From the NCBI GenBank assembly GCA_040388605.1, contig JAZKBN010000013.1, positions 1 through 64,000 of the forward strand: 64,000 nucleotides of DNA. The letters are read 5' to 3'. The notes under the pieces are model-generated. The model saw nothing but the letters and a program-made list of their open reading frames with translations, had not been told where the DNA came from and did not search any database. The position numbers and the translations under genes were made by a program. The stretch is from JAZKBN01 sp040388605. Its GTDB lineage: Bacteria; Bacteroidota; Bacteroidia; Cytophagales; Flexibacteraceae. Numbering within the stretch: position 1 is the first letter of the stretch; each line of letters begins with the position of its first letter. Shown here one piece after another: positions 28,775-37,356 of this stretch.

Positions 28775-30067
28775 ATGACAGACTACTACAAGGTTTTAGG
28801 CACTGCAGGCAACGCTAAGCAGGAGGAAATAGAAACCGCTTACCGCGACCTTGCATCCCTGTACCACCCCGACCATAACGGTGGCGACCGCAGTTTCGGG
28901 CAGCAGCTTGCGCGCATTACCGAAGCCTATGCTGCTATAGGGGAGCCGGGAACCCGGGAAGCCTATGATGCAGAGCTCGCAAGCTTTAATGCCTTGAGCC
29001 AGGCTGAGCAGGAGGCAGCAATATTGGCATCGCAGGCGGCGCAAAGCGCGTATACAGGCTATTCAGGCGCCGAACCTGTTAACCCCCTGAACAAACCCTT
29101 TATTATGCCACAGAAGCCTGTAAGCACGCAGGCCCCGGTACAGAATTTTTCGGCAAGGCAGCCAACGGGGGGAGGCCAAAACCAATTCAGCGCTAATCAA
29201 AACACATCATGGCAACATGGCCCCGACGGACAGGCGCATATTCTTAGCTTCACCGCGAGCAATTATGAACCTTATCCCGATGAGCCAGTAACAATTGCCT
29301 GGAGTACCGATAATGCGGATGAAGTTACCATCACCGGCCTCGGCAGCGTAGAGCCGAACGGTGCACAGCCGACAATACTCGTTAACATGCTTCAGCAGGA
29401 ATACCTCACCTTATCGCTGAAGGCGCGCAACAGCAAAACCGGCAGCGAAACCGGCCAGAACCTGATGCTCGTAAACCGCTTTTATTCCGAAACAAAGGAT
29501 AAGATGCGCAGCCAAACCGCATACAGCCGGTACCCGGAAAGCAGCAGCACAGCTGTTTACCTGTATAACACCAACGTATTTGCCACGGTGAACAGCAGGC
29601 TTACAGCCATGCTTATAGATTTATGCTTAATTGCGCTTGTTTGGTTTATTGCTTTTGCTGCCTATTCACACGGCTCCTTTACCCTGGATACCAATGACGA
29701 CAGCCTGCTTTTTGCCGAAATGCTTGCCATCACATTCGTTTATAACACCCTTTGCGATTATGCCTTTAACGGTACACCGGGCAAAACGGCAGCAAAAATA
29801 AGGGTGGTTAAAGCGGGCAGCTTTTCGCCTTTAATCAGTTTCAGGCAGGCGGTTTCAAGGAACGGCATTATGGGGCTGAATGCCTTTTTCTGCTTCGGGT
29901 ACACACTTGGCGGTACCGATAATACCGGGTTCGGCTTTTATGTATTTGCCATATTGGCCCTTTACGCAGCCGATATTATCTTGTTTTCAACCGGGAAACA
30001 GAGCCGCGCCCTGCACGACAGGGTAGCAGATACTGCCGTGGTGAACCTGAAGTACTTTGGAAGCTAA
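28775..30067 (+). CDS. DnaJ-type J domain + Ig-like + RDD membrane protein
   Basis: 430 residues. A full J domain at 1-70 with HPD at residues 31-33 (ASLYHPDHNGGD). A low-complexity linker follows (about 75-150, Gln/Ala/Pro-rich), then an Ig-like domain (PVTIAWSTDNADEVTITGLG), then the RDD domain (NSRLTAMLIDLCLIALVW from about 273; SRALHDRVADTAVV near 412). The J domain would face the cytoplasm and could recruit DnaK to the membrane. I recognise the parts, but not this combination. No clear terminator follows. Confidence 0.8.
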   Translation: MTDYYKVLGTAGNAKQEEIETAYRDLASLYHPDHNGGDRSFGQQLARITEAYAAIGEPGTREAYDAELASFNALSQAEQEAAILASQAAQSAYTGYSGAEPVNPLNKPFIMPQKPVSTQAPVQNFSARQPTGGGQNQFSANQNTSWQHGPDGQAHILSFTASNYEPYPDEPVTIAWSTDNADEVTITGLGSVEPNGAQPTILVNMLQQEYLTLSLKARNSKTGSETGQNLMLVNRFYSETKDKMRSQTAYSRYPESSSTAVYLYNTNVFATVNSRLTAMLIDLCLIALVWFIAFAAYSHGSFTLDTNDDSLLFAEMLAITFVYNTLCDYAFNGTPGKTAAKIRVVKAGSFSPLISFRQAVSRNGIMGLNAFFCFGYTLGGTDNTGFGFYVFAILALYAADIILFSTGKQSRALHDRVADTAVVNLKYFGS

Positions 30068-30179
30068 GGCGTTTGAGCTGTGCGAATGCTCTTAAATGAC
30101 GCATACAGGCGTCAAAAGCAGCTTTATGTAAATATTAAATAGATTCTGCGTAAAGCAGAACAAAGCCGGGCAGGCATTA

Positions 30180-30959
30180 TTAAAAACCCGGGCATTCGCC
30201 AGGCCAAACAGCGGTATCGTAAGCTTCAGCACAATTGCAGCGCTTATAAACCTGCTTCTTTCCTGCTTTAAGCCTGTACAATTTCACATCAGCTATAAAA
30301 GAATCGGGTTGAGCCGGGTTTTCTTTATAGATAATTTCCGCGCCGCTTACCAACCTTAGAGAATCGCTGCACCATTTGTATTTTTCTTTAGTAACCGGGC
30401 TTGGGGCTCCGCCCCATAAACAGGAGCCAATAAAGCCTTTATCCATGCTGAATATATTGGGAAGCGTTATTTCATCTCTGTAAGTATAGCTGCCGTTTGC
30501 ATTACCTAATAAAACATACGGGTAATGTATGCCGTGCACATTGTAAGTGGTATAGAGTACTATGTCATTAATACCGTTATTATCAACATCCATTACTGAA
30601 GCATCACCTATAGGCCAATAAGATGATATTGAGTCTGCAAGCATCCACATATTCCCATGGGCCACATACCTGTAAATTAAAGATGTATCAGGCAGAAAGG
30701 CGGTTTTTATGCCATTAACGCTTACAATTATTGCAGAAACACGGGCAGTGATTGTATCTGAATAAAAGTCGAGGTATGAGTACTTGATTAATGAATCAGC
30801 ATACTTTCTGTACTCTGCAGAAAGGCGGTAACTGTTTTCAACCTGGAATGCATTGGAAACCGGGGCTTTGGCAGAAGAGCCGGCCCTGTTTTTCATATCG
30901 CAGGAACTAAGTGCCCAAATAAGAAAACAAGCACAATATATTAACCTCCTGGTATCCAC
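30180..30959 (-). CDS. Predicted lipoprotein with a VCBS/FG-GAP-like segment
   Basis: 259 residues. A lipobox-type signal (LIWALSSCDM) gives an acylated Cys. The middle contains VMDVDNNGINDIVLYTTY, a DxDxNGxxD calcium-type motif of FG-GAP/VCBS repeats. The rest has no family I know. It is preceded by the tandem promoter array (30960-31936) on the same strand; the nearest array unit ends about 60-90 bp before its start codon, so readthrough from that unit could express it. Confidence 0.6.
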   Translation of the reverse strand: MDTRRLIYCACFLIWALSSCDMKNRAGSSAKAPVSNAFQVENSYRLSAEYRKYADSLIKYSYLDFYSDTITARVSAIIVSVNGIKTAFLPDTSLIYRYVAHGNMWMLADSISSYWPIGDASVMDVDNNGINDIVLYTTYNVHGIHYPYVLLGNANGSYTYRDEITLPNIFSMDKGFIGSCLWGGAPSPVTKEKYKWCSDSLRLVSGAEIIYKENPAQPDSFIADVKLYRLKAGKKQVYKRCNCAEAYDTAVWPGECPGF

Positions 30960-31019
30960 TTACTGTCAGATTTCAATTAGCAACCGGTTTTTCTCAAAAG
31001 TAATGGCTTAAGCCCTATA

Positions 31020-31184
31020 AAAACGGTAAACGCCCGTGCAGGATATAAAATCATCTGCACGGGCCTGGCCGAATTTGTAATCTATAAAACTATAACAGCT
31101 TAAAAAGCAGCGCTGTAATACGCCGGGCACTAACTTATTAAAATCAGCTCTAAAAGTGTTTACCGTAATGCTTTCTCATATATA
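31020..31184 (-). ncRNA. Candidate small RNA unit 1 (about 165 nt)
   Basis: Read on the minus strand from just below array promoter 1 to a perfect 10-bp hairpin (GCCCGTGCAG, 31032-31041 with 31055-31064), then a T-rich but interrupted tail (GTTTACCGTTTTT). A 9-codon frame (MRKHYGKHF) opens at the conserved ATG, but its length is not kept in the other units, so coding is doubtful. It could instead be a leader for the lipoprotein gene. Confidence 0.6.
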
Positions 31185-31190
31185 ACGTAA

Positions 31191-31221
31191 CAAACTTACC
31201 ACGAGGCCGCTTACCAGCCAA
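31191..31221 (-). promoter_or_regulatory. Array promoter 1
   Basis: Minus strand: TTG at 31219-31221, 20-bp spacer, TAAGTTTG at 31191-31198. Exact consensus. Confidence 0.8.
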
Positions 31222-31341
31222 TTATATTCCGGGAACTGTGGGTTTGACTTATTGAACGGGGCTTTTAGAGGGTTTTAGGTAATTACAGGGTTTGAAATCC
31301 GGTATTCGTCACCCTTTAACAAGGCTAAACCCTGAGCCCAT

Positions 31342-31506
31342 AAACGGTAAACGCCCGTGCAGGGCATAAAAACCATCTGCACGGGCTTGGCCGAATTTGT
31401 AATCTATAAAATTATAACAGCTTAAAAAGCAGCGGTATAACTCGCCGGGCACTCATCTGTTAAAGTCAGTTTTAAAAATGTTTACTGTATTACTTTCTCA
31501 TATATA
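31342..31506 (-). ncRNA. Candidate small RNA unit 2 (about 165 nt)
   Basis: Close copy of unit 1. It ends in the same 10-bp hairpin (GCCCGTGCAG at 31353-31362, CTGCACGGGC at 31377-31386). The ATG after the initiation segment is followed by only three codons before TAA. Confidence 0.6.
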
Positions 31507-31512
31507 ACGTAA

Positions 31513-31543
31513 CAAACTTACACCGGCGCAGCATACCTGCCAA
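31513..31543 (-). promoter_or_regulatory. Array promoter 2
   Basis: Minus strand: TTG at 31541-31543, 20-bp spacer, TAAGTTTG at 31513-31520. The spacer sequence differs from copy 1 while its length is identical. Confidence 0.8.
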
Positions 31544-31671
31544 TTTTATTCGGGCAAGTGTAGGTTTGGCTTATTGAACGGGGCATTTGGATGGTTTTGT
31601 GTAAAACCTTGTAGGAGAAAAAGGTTTTACAAGGCATTTTGCTGAACATGCAAGGCCGCAAATCAGTACTT

Positions 31672-31829
31672 GAATAAAAAAGGAAAAACCCGGGCTGAAG
31701 GCGGTAAGGCTGTCTGCTCGGGTTTTAATGTTTTAATCTTATCGGCTTATAAAAAGGCTTTTAAGGCAATTTAATTTCGTAGAAAATTTTAATTATAAGA
31801 ATGTGTACAGGTATATTCTCGCATATATA
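31672..31829 (-). ncRNA. Candidate small RNA unit 3 (about 158 nt, diverged)
   Basis: Diverged body but conserved promoter and initiation segment. It ends in an 11-bp stem with one wobble (AAAACCCGGGC at 31685-31695 with 31716-31726), followed on the minus strand by TTCCTTTTTTT: the best terminator of the three. Confidence 0.6.
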
Positions 31830-31835
31830 ACGTAA

Positions 31836-31866
31836 CAAATGTATGACGGGTGTGCATATCGGCCAA
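31836..31866 (-). promoter_or_regulatory. Array promoter 3
   Basis: Minus strand: TTG at 31864-31866, 20-bp spacer, TACATTTG at 31836-31843. The -7 box keeps the TAnnTTTG form although two of its bases changed. Confidence 0.8.
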
Positions 31867-31936
31867 TTAATATCGGGGAACTGTAGGTTTGGGTTATTGA
31901 ACGGTAGTTTTGGGCGGGTTTGTGTTCAGCGGGCAG

Positions 31937-32593
31937 TTAAAAGCAGAAGGCAAACTGTATTCCCAGTCTGCCGGCAGGCCTGAAACCGCTTCGGCGATCT
32001 GCTTTATCAATCTTATCGTTGTTGTCAGAAGTACTGTTGTCAATCATAAAACCCGGTCCGGCAAAAGCGTCTAAAAAGCATTTGCCCTGCCATGAATATT
32101 GGTATCCGAATACCATTCCGCCGCCGGCCGACCATGTTTTCACGTGGCCATATTCATCAGGTCCTGAATAAATTTTAGCAACCTGTTGCTCATACCTCAG
32201 GCGGGCATAAGGGGCTAAGTAGGCTCCGCACATTTTATACTCCTGAGCTTTCAAATAACAGCGGTATTCAGGTGTTACCAAAATACTGTAGCCGCTCCAA
32301 ATGCTCGGAAACAGAATGGATGCGTTGCTTGCAATATAACTATACTGCACCCCTGTCTTAATGGCTTTTCTATTGTTGAAATGGTGCTGGTAAGCAATTG
32401 CAGGCAGGAGCAATAACCACGAGGCATCGAAGGAGATAATATTCTTCCGGTTTTTGGCCTCCTGCATTTTCCTCAGGGTATCCTGCCTGCGCTGAATCAT
32501 TTTATCGTATCGGCCTTGTGCGCGGCCTTCAGAAAAACAGGCAATCAACAAACAGCAAATTATAATAAGGTACTTTAAAAGCCTTGAAACCAT
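31937..32593 (-). CDS. Outer-membrane beta-barrel protein (DUF3575-like)
   Basis: 218 residues. A signal peptide ends near EGRAQ. A coiled, charged segment (IQRRQDTLRKMQEAKNRK) follows, then an eight-stranded-type barrel with alternating hydrophobic residues, ending in FAFCF with a terminal Phe, the usual outer-membrane insertion signal. SFDASWLLLLPAIAYQHHF resembles the first strands of DUF3575-type proteins. Upstream of the noncoding array on the same strand. Function unknown. Confidence 0.7.
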   Translation of the reverse strand: MVSRLLKYLIIICCLLIACFSEGRAQGRYDKMIQRRQDTLRKMQEAKNRKNIISFDASWLLLLPAIAYQHHFNNRKAIKTGVQYSYIASNASILFPSIWSGYSILVTPEYRCYLKAQEYKMCGAYLAPYARLRYEQQVAKIYSGPDEYGHVKTWSAGGGMVFGYQYSWQGKCFLDAFAGPGFMIDNSTSDNNDKIDKADRRSGFRPAGRLGIQFAFCF

Positions 32594-32648
32594 TATTTAA
32601 AAATTTAAGAGATAAAGCGGGGCCATTATGAAACCCTTTGCATATACT

Positions 32649-32656
32649 CAAATATA
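32649..32656 (-). promoter_or_regulatory. Possible promoter of the beta-barrel gene
   Basis: TATATTTG on the minus strand, 56 bp upstream of the start codon. No TTG at the right distance, so tentative. Confidence 0.3.
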
Positions 32657-33017
32657 TAAGCAGCATTTGAATTTAAGAGAGCCACAACCTCCCGGCTTAT
32701 TTAACAGCAGGTTTGAGCGTGTGAACTGTAAATAAAACTATACACCGGTTTAATTCACTGTCGAAATGAAACAGAGCAGGATAAAAAACAGGTGAAAGAG
32801 GCGTGGTAAAAAAATGCCAAAAACTGCCCTGCCCTGTCAGCCTGAAAAATCTTAGGCTTTACTTTTCCGGCACTAAAGACTTAATGCCGGCAAAAAAGTT
32901 CGCACGCATAAGTTACCCTTATTTTTCGGCCTGTGTAAATTATTGTGTATCTTGCGTATGCTGCCAATATTTCCCGCAATTGGCCTTCAGGTATCCCGGT
33001 TCCTTCATCTTACACCA
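32657..33017. other. Divergent intergenic region before the CHAT gene
   Basis: AT-rich, no gene. A degenerate -7-like TATCTTGC occurs at 32948 but lacks a TTG at the expected distance. Nothing else can be supported. Confidence 0.35.
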
Positions 33018-36000
33018 ATGCTTTCTAACTTACATAAAACGCAGGCTTTAAGCTTGCGAAGGCTTATTATTTTTCAATTCTTATGCTGTTGCCTGCTTGC
33101 GGGTTCTCAATCGGTTTATGCCCAAAACGCATCAAAGCTTGCCGAAATATCGGCAGAAATAGATATGGGGCATTACAGGGCTGCCCTTGATCACCTGGAA
33201 AGGCTGAAAGAAAAAGGCAACTCAAAAAGCCAGGTTCTTCCTGCAGAAGACAAAATAAACATTATGGAGCTTGAAGCCCGTGCCTGGGGCGGCATGAGCC
33301 ATTATGTTGAAATGCAAAGCCTGTTCAACAAGGCCCTTAATGAATGGCATACCCTGAAGGGTGAAAGCTCCACCGAATATTTCAATACCCTAAGAACCGC
33401 GGCAGATACTTATACCGAATACGGCTACCTGCTGAAAGCATCTGAGAAAGTGGCGGAGGCCCGCGAAGTGCTTTCGAAAATGAAGTACGCCGACAGCGCT
33501 TCGGCCAACGATTTACATGCCATTAATATACGCATTTTAATCGGGCAGGGCTATTATAACGAAGCCGCGCCCGAGCTAAGAAACCTGCTTTCTTCCACAA
33601 AAAGCATGTTGGGCCAAACCGAGGCATCGGTGCAGCTGAGCAAGGGCACAAGCGCGGAACGCAAAGCCAAAATATCGTATGCCAAAAGAATGGTGGCTTT
33701 AGCCATGACCCTTGAAGGCAATCTGTTGAGCCGCAAAGGTGAATATAAAGAAGGCTTCACCAAGCTGGCCGATGCCCGTAAGTGGATAAAAAAAGAGCTC
33801 AAAAAAGACAAGGCCATGACCGATGTGCTCATAGCCATTGCCGCAAACCAAATGGAGCAGGGCTTTTTTGAAGATGCCAATACCACATACAGGAACGCCG
33901 CCGCACTGCTTGGCAACAAAAACAATTATACCGAGCAGCATTACCGCTCACTGGGAATTTATGAAGGCTGGGCCCGCAGCGGTTTCAGGATGAGCACCAA
34001 CGACGGCCGTAAAGCTTACAAGGCGCTTGAAGAATATGAGCACCTGGTGGCTAAATTCTATTCCATTGAGAATGATTACCTGGCCAACCAGGAAATGCTT
34101 ACCGTTTATGACCTTATTCTGCAGGGTAAGCAGCCACAGGCCATGCGTGCCATTACCCGCCTTTACCTTGATGAAAACAAGGTATTGCCATACAGCCCCG
34201 CCACCCGTCGCAAAATACTTGACCTGTACTTCCAGTTCTGCATGCAGCAGGACAGCGTGTACGAAGCCATGGCCGCCCTGCGCGAAGATGCCCACGTAAG
34301 GGCCGGTAATTACGGCCAGGATGCGCCTGAAACCATTAAAGCCCGCCTTGAATCGAGCTACTTTATTGCGCTTTATGCCGGCGGGGTTCAGCCGGCTATC
34401 CGTATTTTCGATAAAAGCTGGCAGAAGGTGCTCAGGCCCCAGCTGGCCCCCACCAATAATATTTATTACATGCTGCTCAATATGCAGGCAAAGCTTTACG
34501 AGCTTACCGATCGCTTTGCAGAAGCCCGAACGGCTTACGACGAAGCCACAAGGCTGGTAGCCAATCGTTTCGGGAAGACCGATGCCAGGTACGGGGCACA
34601 GCTCAATAAAATAGCCAACCTGGATATGGCCGCCGGCAATTACAAGCGTGCCGAGGAAAACCTGGGCGAAGCCATGGTAATTATTAAGGCTGATAAAGGC
34701 GAGCGCGATGTTGAATACATACGCGTATTGCGCAGCATGAGCAAGCTTTACAGCGTAATGGCCCTTTACGATGAATCTGAGAGCATATTGGAGAAAAGCG
34801 TGTACCTGCAAAGCCGCAGTTACGAGAGTACGGCATCGGTAGGCAGCAATGCCCTTGATGCCCAGAGCAAGCTTGATTTCCTGCGGGGTAATTACGGCCG
34901 CGCCGAGGCTACCCTTGACCAAACCGTTGCCATGCGCGAAAAAAGCAGCACCGAAAACCAGGATCTTATTGACCCCCTGCTGTTGCTGAGCGAAATTTAC
35001 CTTGCCACCGGCGATTTTGCCGCCGCAGAGGCAAAAGCCCGCAGGGCCGGGGCCATTGCCCGTACCGTTTTCGGAGACAGCAGCCTGCGCAGCCTGAATT
35101 GCAAGCTCGTAATAGGCAAAGTAACGGCCGCCATGGGCGATTTTGAAAGAGCCGAGGAAGTTTTAGGCGTGGTTAACGCACAGCTGCGCCGTAAGCTGGG
35201 ACCAGACCATATTGAAGTGGCCGAAGCAGAAACCGAGCTGGCTCTTATACAATACCAAGGTGGCTTTAAGGCCGAAAAAGTGGCGCCCCTGCTGACCGAT
35301 GCCCTGCGGATTACCGAGAAAAACCTGGGCAGCGACCACCCCCAATTTGCAGGCTGCCTGAAAAATATGGCAGCCTTATATACCGATGAAGGCAAGCTTG
35401 ATTTGGCTGCCGAATATCTTGAAAAAGCGCATGCCATTTATACTGCCAAGCTGGGCGCTAAAAACCCTGGCAGCGCCGAGGTATTGCTGCTTGGCGGCGA
35501 TGTTTGGCGTTACAAAGGCAACGTGAACAAGGCCGAAAGCTTCTACAAAAAATCGCGAGATATGTATAAAGGCCTGCTCGGCGATAAGCACCCGAAATAT
35601 GTGCAGGCAATTGGCCGCGTGGCCCGTGCCGAATACATGAAGGGCAATGTTAAAGCATCGCTTGAGATGCTTGACCAGACTACGGTTATTTACCTGCAAT
35701 ACATTCAGGATTATTTCCCGAACATGAGCGACCGTGAGAAAACCCGTTTCTGGAACCTGATTAAGCCTGACTTTGAACTTTATACCGGCCTTGCTGTTCG
35801 CCTGAGCGCAAACCAGCCTGAATTGTTAGGCAAGGCATACGATTATGCGCTGGCCACCAAGGCTGTTTTGCTTACAGCTTCTTTAAAGGTTAAAAACCGT
35901 ATTTTAAACAGCAATAACGAAAAGCTTATCAGCGATTATCGTTCATGGCTTACCAAGCGGGAGCTGATAACATCGGCCACGGGACTTAATGCCGAGCAGC

Positions 36001-37295
36001 TGAAAGAACGTAATATTGATGTAAGCAAGCTTACCGAGGAAACCGAAGCCCTTGAAATTTCTTTGAGCTCGGGTTCAGAGGCGTTTGCAAAATCTAATGA
36101 GAACAGGAAATACAGCTGGAAAGAAGTTAAATCGGCATTGGCAACGGGTGAGTACGCGGTTGAAATTCTGCGTTACCGCATATTCAACGGCAAATTTACC
36201 GACAGCATACAATACGCCGCCCTTGTGCTTAACGGGGCAAGCAAAACACCCGAGCTTGTAATTCTGCCCGAAGGTAACAAGCTTGAAACCCGGGCCCTTA
36301 AATTCTATCGCAACAACATTAAGTTCAAGCAGGACGATGAGGAAAGCTACAACGCTTTCTGGAAGCCGATAAAGAACAAAATACCTGACAATACAACTGT
36401 ATACCTGTCGGCAGAAGGGGCATACAGCCAGGTTAACCTTGAAACACTTAAAGCGCCTGACGGTAAATATGTTATTGATAAAAATAACATAGTGCCCGTG
36501 AGCAGCACCCGCGATTTAATTCCGCCGCCAACCTCAAGGAAGTCATCGTCGGCGCCGGTTAAAGCGCCTGAGCTTACTGCCTTCCTGTTAGGCAACCCCA
36601 CATATTACGATGCATCATCGGGCATGTCGGCCCCTGACGGTGAGCAATCATGGGATGAGCTGCCCGGTTCTGAGCTTGAAGTTAACGAACTGAGCAAGCT
36701 GCTGGCCGGTAAAAAATGGAGCACAAATGCTTACGTAAACAACAAGGCAACCGAAGACGAGGTCAAGAAAATGAACAGTCCCAGGGTTTGCCACATAGCC
36801 ACACACGGATTCTTCCTGGAAGAGGAGGAAAACTCCGATTTGGATAACGTAGGGCTGCGCTCTGAAACGCGTATGGCCGAAAACGCCATGCTTCGCAGCG
36901 GTATACTTCTCCGCAACGGCGGCGACCTGTTCAGGGAAAAAGGCAACCTCAATAAACGTAACGGCATACTTACCGCCTACGAGGCCATGAACCTGAACCT
37001 TGATAATACCGAGCTGGTGGTACTCAGCGCCTGTGAAACGGGCCTTGGGCAGGTTCACCTGGGTGAAGGCGTTTACGGCCTGCAACGCGCCCTCATGGTG
37101 GCCGGCGCCCATAATGTAATTATGAGCCTTTTTAAGGTAAGCGACCAGGTAAGCCAAAAGCTCATGCTGGAATTCTATAAAAACTGGCTCAACGGCGCCA
37201 ATAAGCGCGATGCCTTTATTACCGCCAAACGCAGTATCAAGAAAGAATATCCTGAACCGCTGTACTGGGGCTCGTTCGTGATGATGGGGAAATAA
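33018..37295 (+). CDS. Secreted TPR-CHAT caspase-like protein
   Basis: 1425 residues from the ATG at 33018. A longer frame from a TTG at 32943 exists, but this ATG places the signal sequence (RLIIFQFLCCCLLAGSQSVY, cut AQN) properly. A long array of TPR helices fills about residues 40-900 (repeats such as VEYIRVLRSMSKLYSVMALY). The C-terminal CHAT domain is complete: His1263 in HIATHGFF and Cys1339 in SACETGLG, with the GVYGLQRALMVAGA helix after it. CHAT is a caspase-like cysteine peptidase fold, usually cytoplasmic; the signal peptide puts this one in the periplasm or beyond. Partner and substrate are unknown. A terminator follows. Confidence 0.85.
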   Translation: MLSNLHKTQALSLRRLIIFQFLCCCLLAGSQSVYAQNASKLAEISAEIDMGHYRAALDHLERLKEKGNSKSQVLPAEDKINIMELEARAWGGMSHYVEMQSLFNKALNEWHTLKGESSTEYFNTLRTAADTYTEYGYLLKASEKVAEAREVLSKMKYADSASANDLHAINIRILIGQGYYNEAAPELRNLLSSTKSMLGQTEASVQLSKGTSAERKAKISYAKRMVALAMTLEGNLLSRKGEYKEGFTKLADARKWIKKELKKDKAMTDVLIAIAANQMEQGFFEDANTTYRNAAALLGNKNNYTEQHYRSLGIYEGWARSGFRMSTNDGRKAYKALEEYEHLVAKFYSIENDYLANQEMLTVYDLILQGKQPQAMRAITRLYLDENKVLPYSPATRRKILDLYFQFCMQQDSVYEAMAALREDAHVRAGNYGQDAPETIKARLESSYFIALYAGGVQPAIRIFDKSWQKVLRPQLAPTNNIYYMLLNMQAKLYELTDRFAEARTAYDEATRLVANRFGKTDARYGAQLNKIANLDMAAGNYKRAEENLGEAMVIIKADKGERDVEYIRVLRSMSKLYSVMALYDESESILEKSVYLQSRSYESTASVGSNALDAQSKLDFLRGNYGRAEATLDQTVAMREKSSTENQDLIDPLLLLSEIYLATGDFAAAEAKARRAGAIARTVFGDSSLRSLNCKLVIGKVTAAMGDFERAEEVLGVVNAQLRRKLGPDHIEVAEAETELALIQYQGGFKAEKVAPLLTDALRITEKNLGSDHPQFAGCLKNMAALYTDEGKLDLAAEYLEKAHAIYTAKLGAKNPGSAEVLLLGGDVWRYKGNVNKAESFYKKSRDMYKGLLGDKHPKYVQAIGRVARAEYMKGNVKASLEMLDQTTVIYLQYIQDYFPNMSDREKTRFWNLIKPDFELYTGLAVRLSANQPELLGKAYDYALATKAVLLTASLKVKNRILNSNNEKLISDYRSWLTKRELITSATGLNAEQLKERNIDVSKLTEETEALEISLSSGSEAFAKSNENRKYSWKEVKSALATGEYAVEILRYRIFNGKFTDSIQYAALVLNGASKTPELVILPEGNKLETRALKFYRNNIKFKQDDEESYNAFWKPIKNKIPDNTTVYLSAEGAYSQVNLETLKAPDGKYVIDKNNIVPVSSTRDLIPPPTSRKSSSAPVKAPELTAFLLGNPTYYDASSGMSAPDGEQSWDELPGSELEVNELSKLLAGKKWSTNAYVNNKATEDEVKKMNSPRVCHIATHGFFLEEEENSDLDNVGLRSETRMAENAMLRSGILLRNGGDLFREKGNLNKRNGILTAYEAMNLNLDNTELVVLSACETGLGQVHLGEGVYGLQRALMVAGAHNVIMSLFKVSDQVSQKLMLEFYKNWLNGANKRDAFITAKRSIKKEYPEPLYWGSFVMMGK

Positions 37296-37320
37296 CAGGT
37301 TTTATGCTATTGAATTATTA

Positions 37321-37352
37321 CAGGCTCCGGGGAACTCGGGGCCTGTTTTTTT
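37321..37352 (+). terminator. Terminator after the CHAT gene
   Basis: 9-bp stem (CAGGCTCCG 37321-37329 with 37337-37345, one wobble), 7-nt loop and seven Ts at 37346-37352. It lies between the convergent CHAT and PtuB genes. Confidence 0.8.
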
Positions 37353-37356
37353 GGGG

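Larger units (their letters stand above)
30960..31936 (-). repeat. Three tandem noncoding units, period 322-323 bp
   Basis: Three copies of a unit are spaced 322 and 323 bp apart (by the -7 boxes at 31191, 31513 and 31836). Each has about 60 bp of conserved upstream sequence, a TTG, a 20-bp spacer of variable sequence, a TAnnTTTG box, the conserved initiation segment TTACGTTATATATG, a 110-127 bp body and a hairpin. Units 1 and 2 are close copies; unit 3 has a diverged body. The spacers between units carry unrelated inverted repeats (31286-31334, and 31601-31630). Confidence 0.9.

Noticed and set aside
31021..31184. Short peptide (MRKHYGKHF) as the product of array unit 1
   Set aside because: The frame is 9, 3 and 11 codons in the three units and the sequence is not conserved, so coding is unlikely to be the role.
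32943..33017. Longer start (TTG) of the CHAT gene
   Set aside because: It would put about 25 residues before the signal peptide; the ATG at 33018 fits better.
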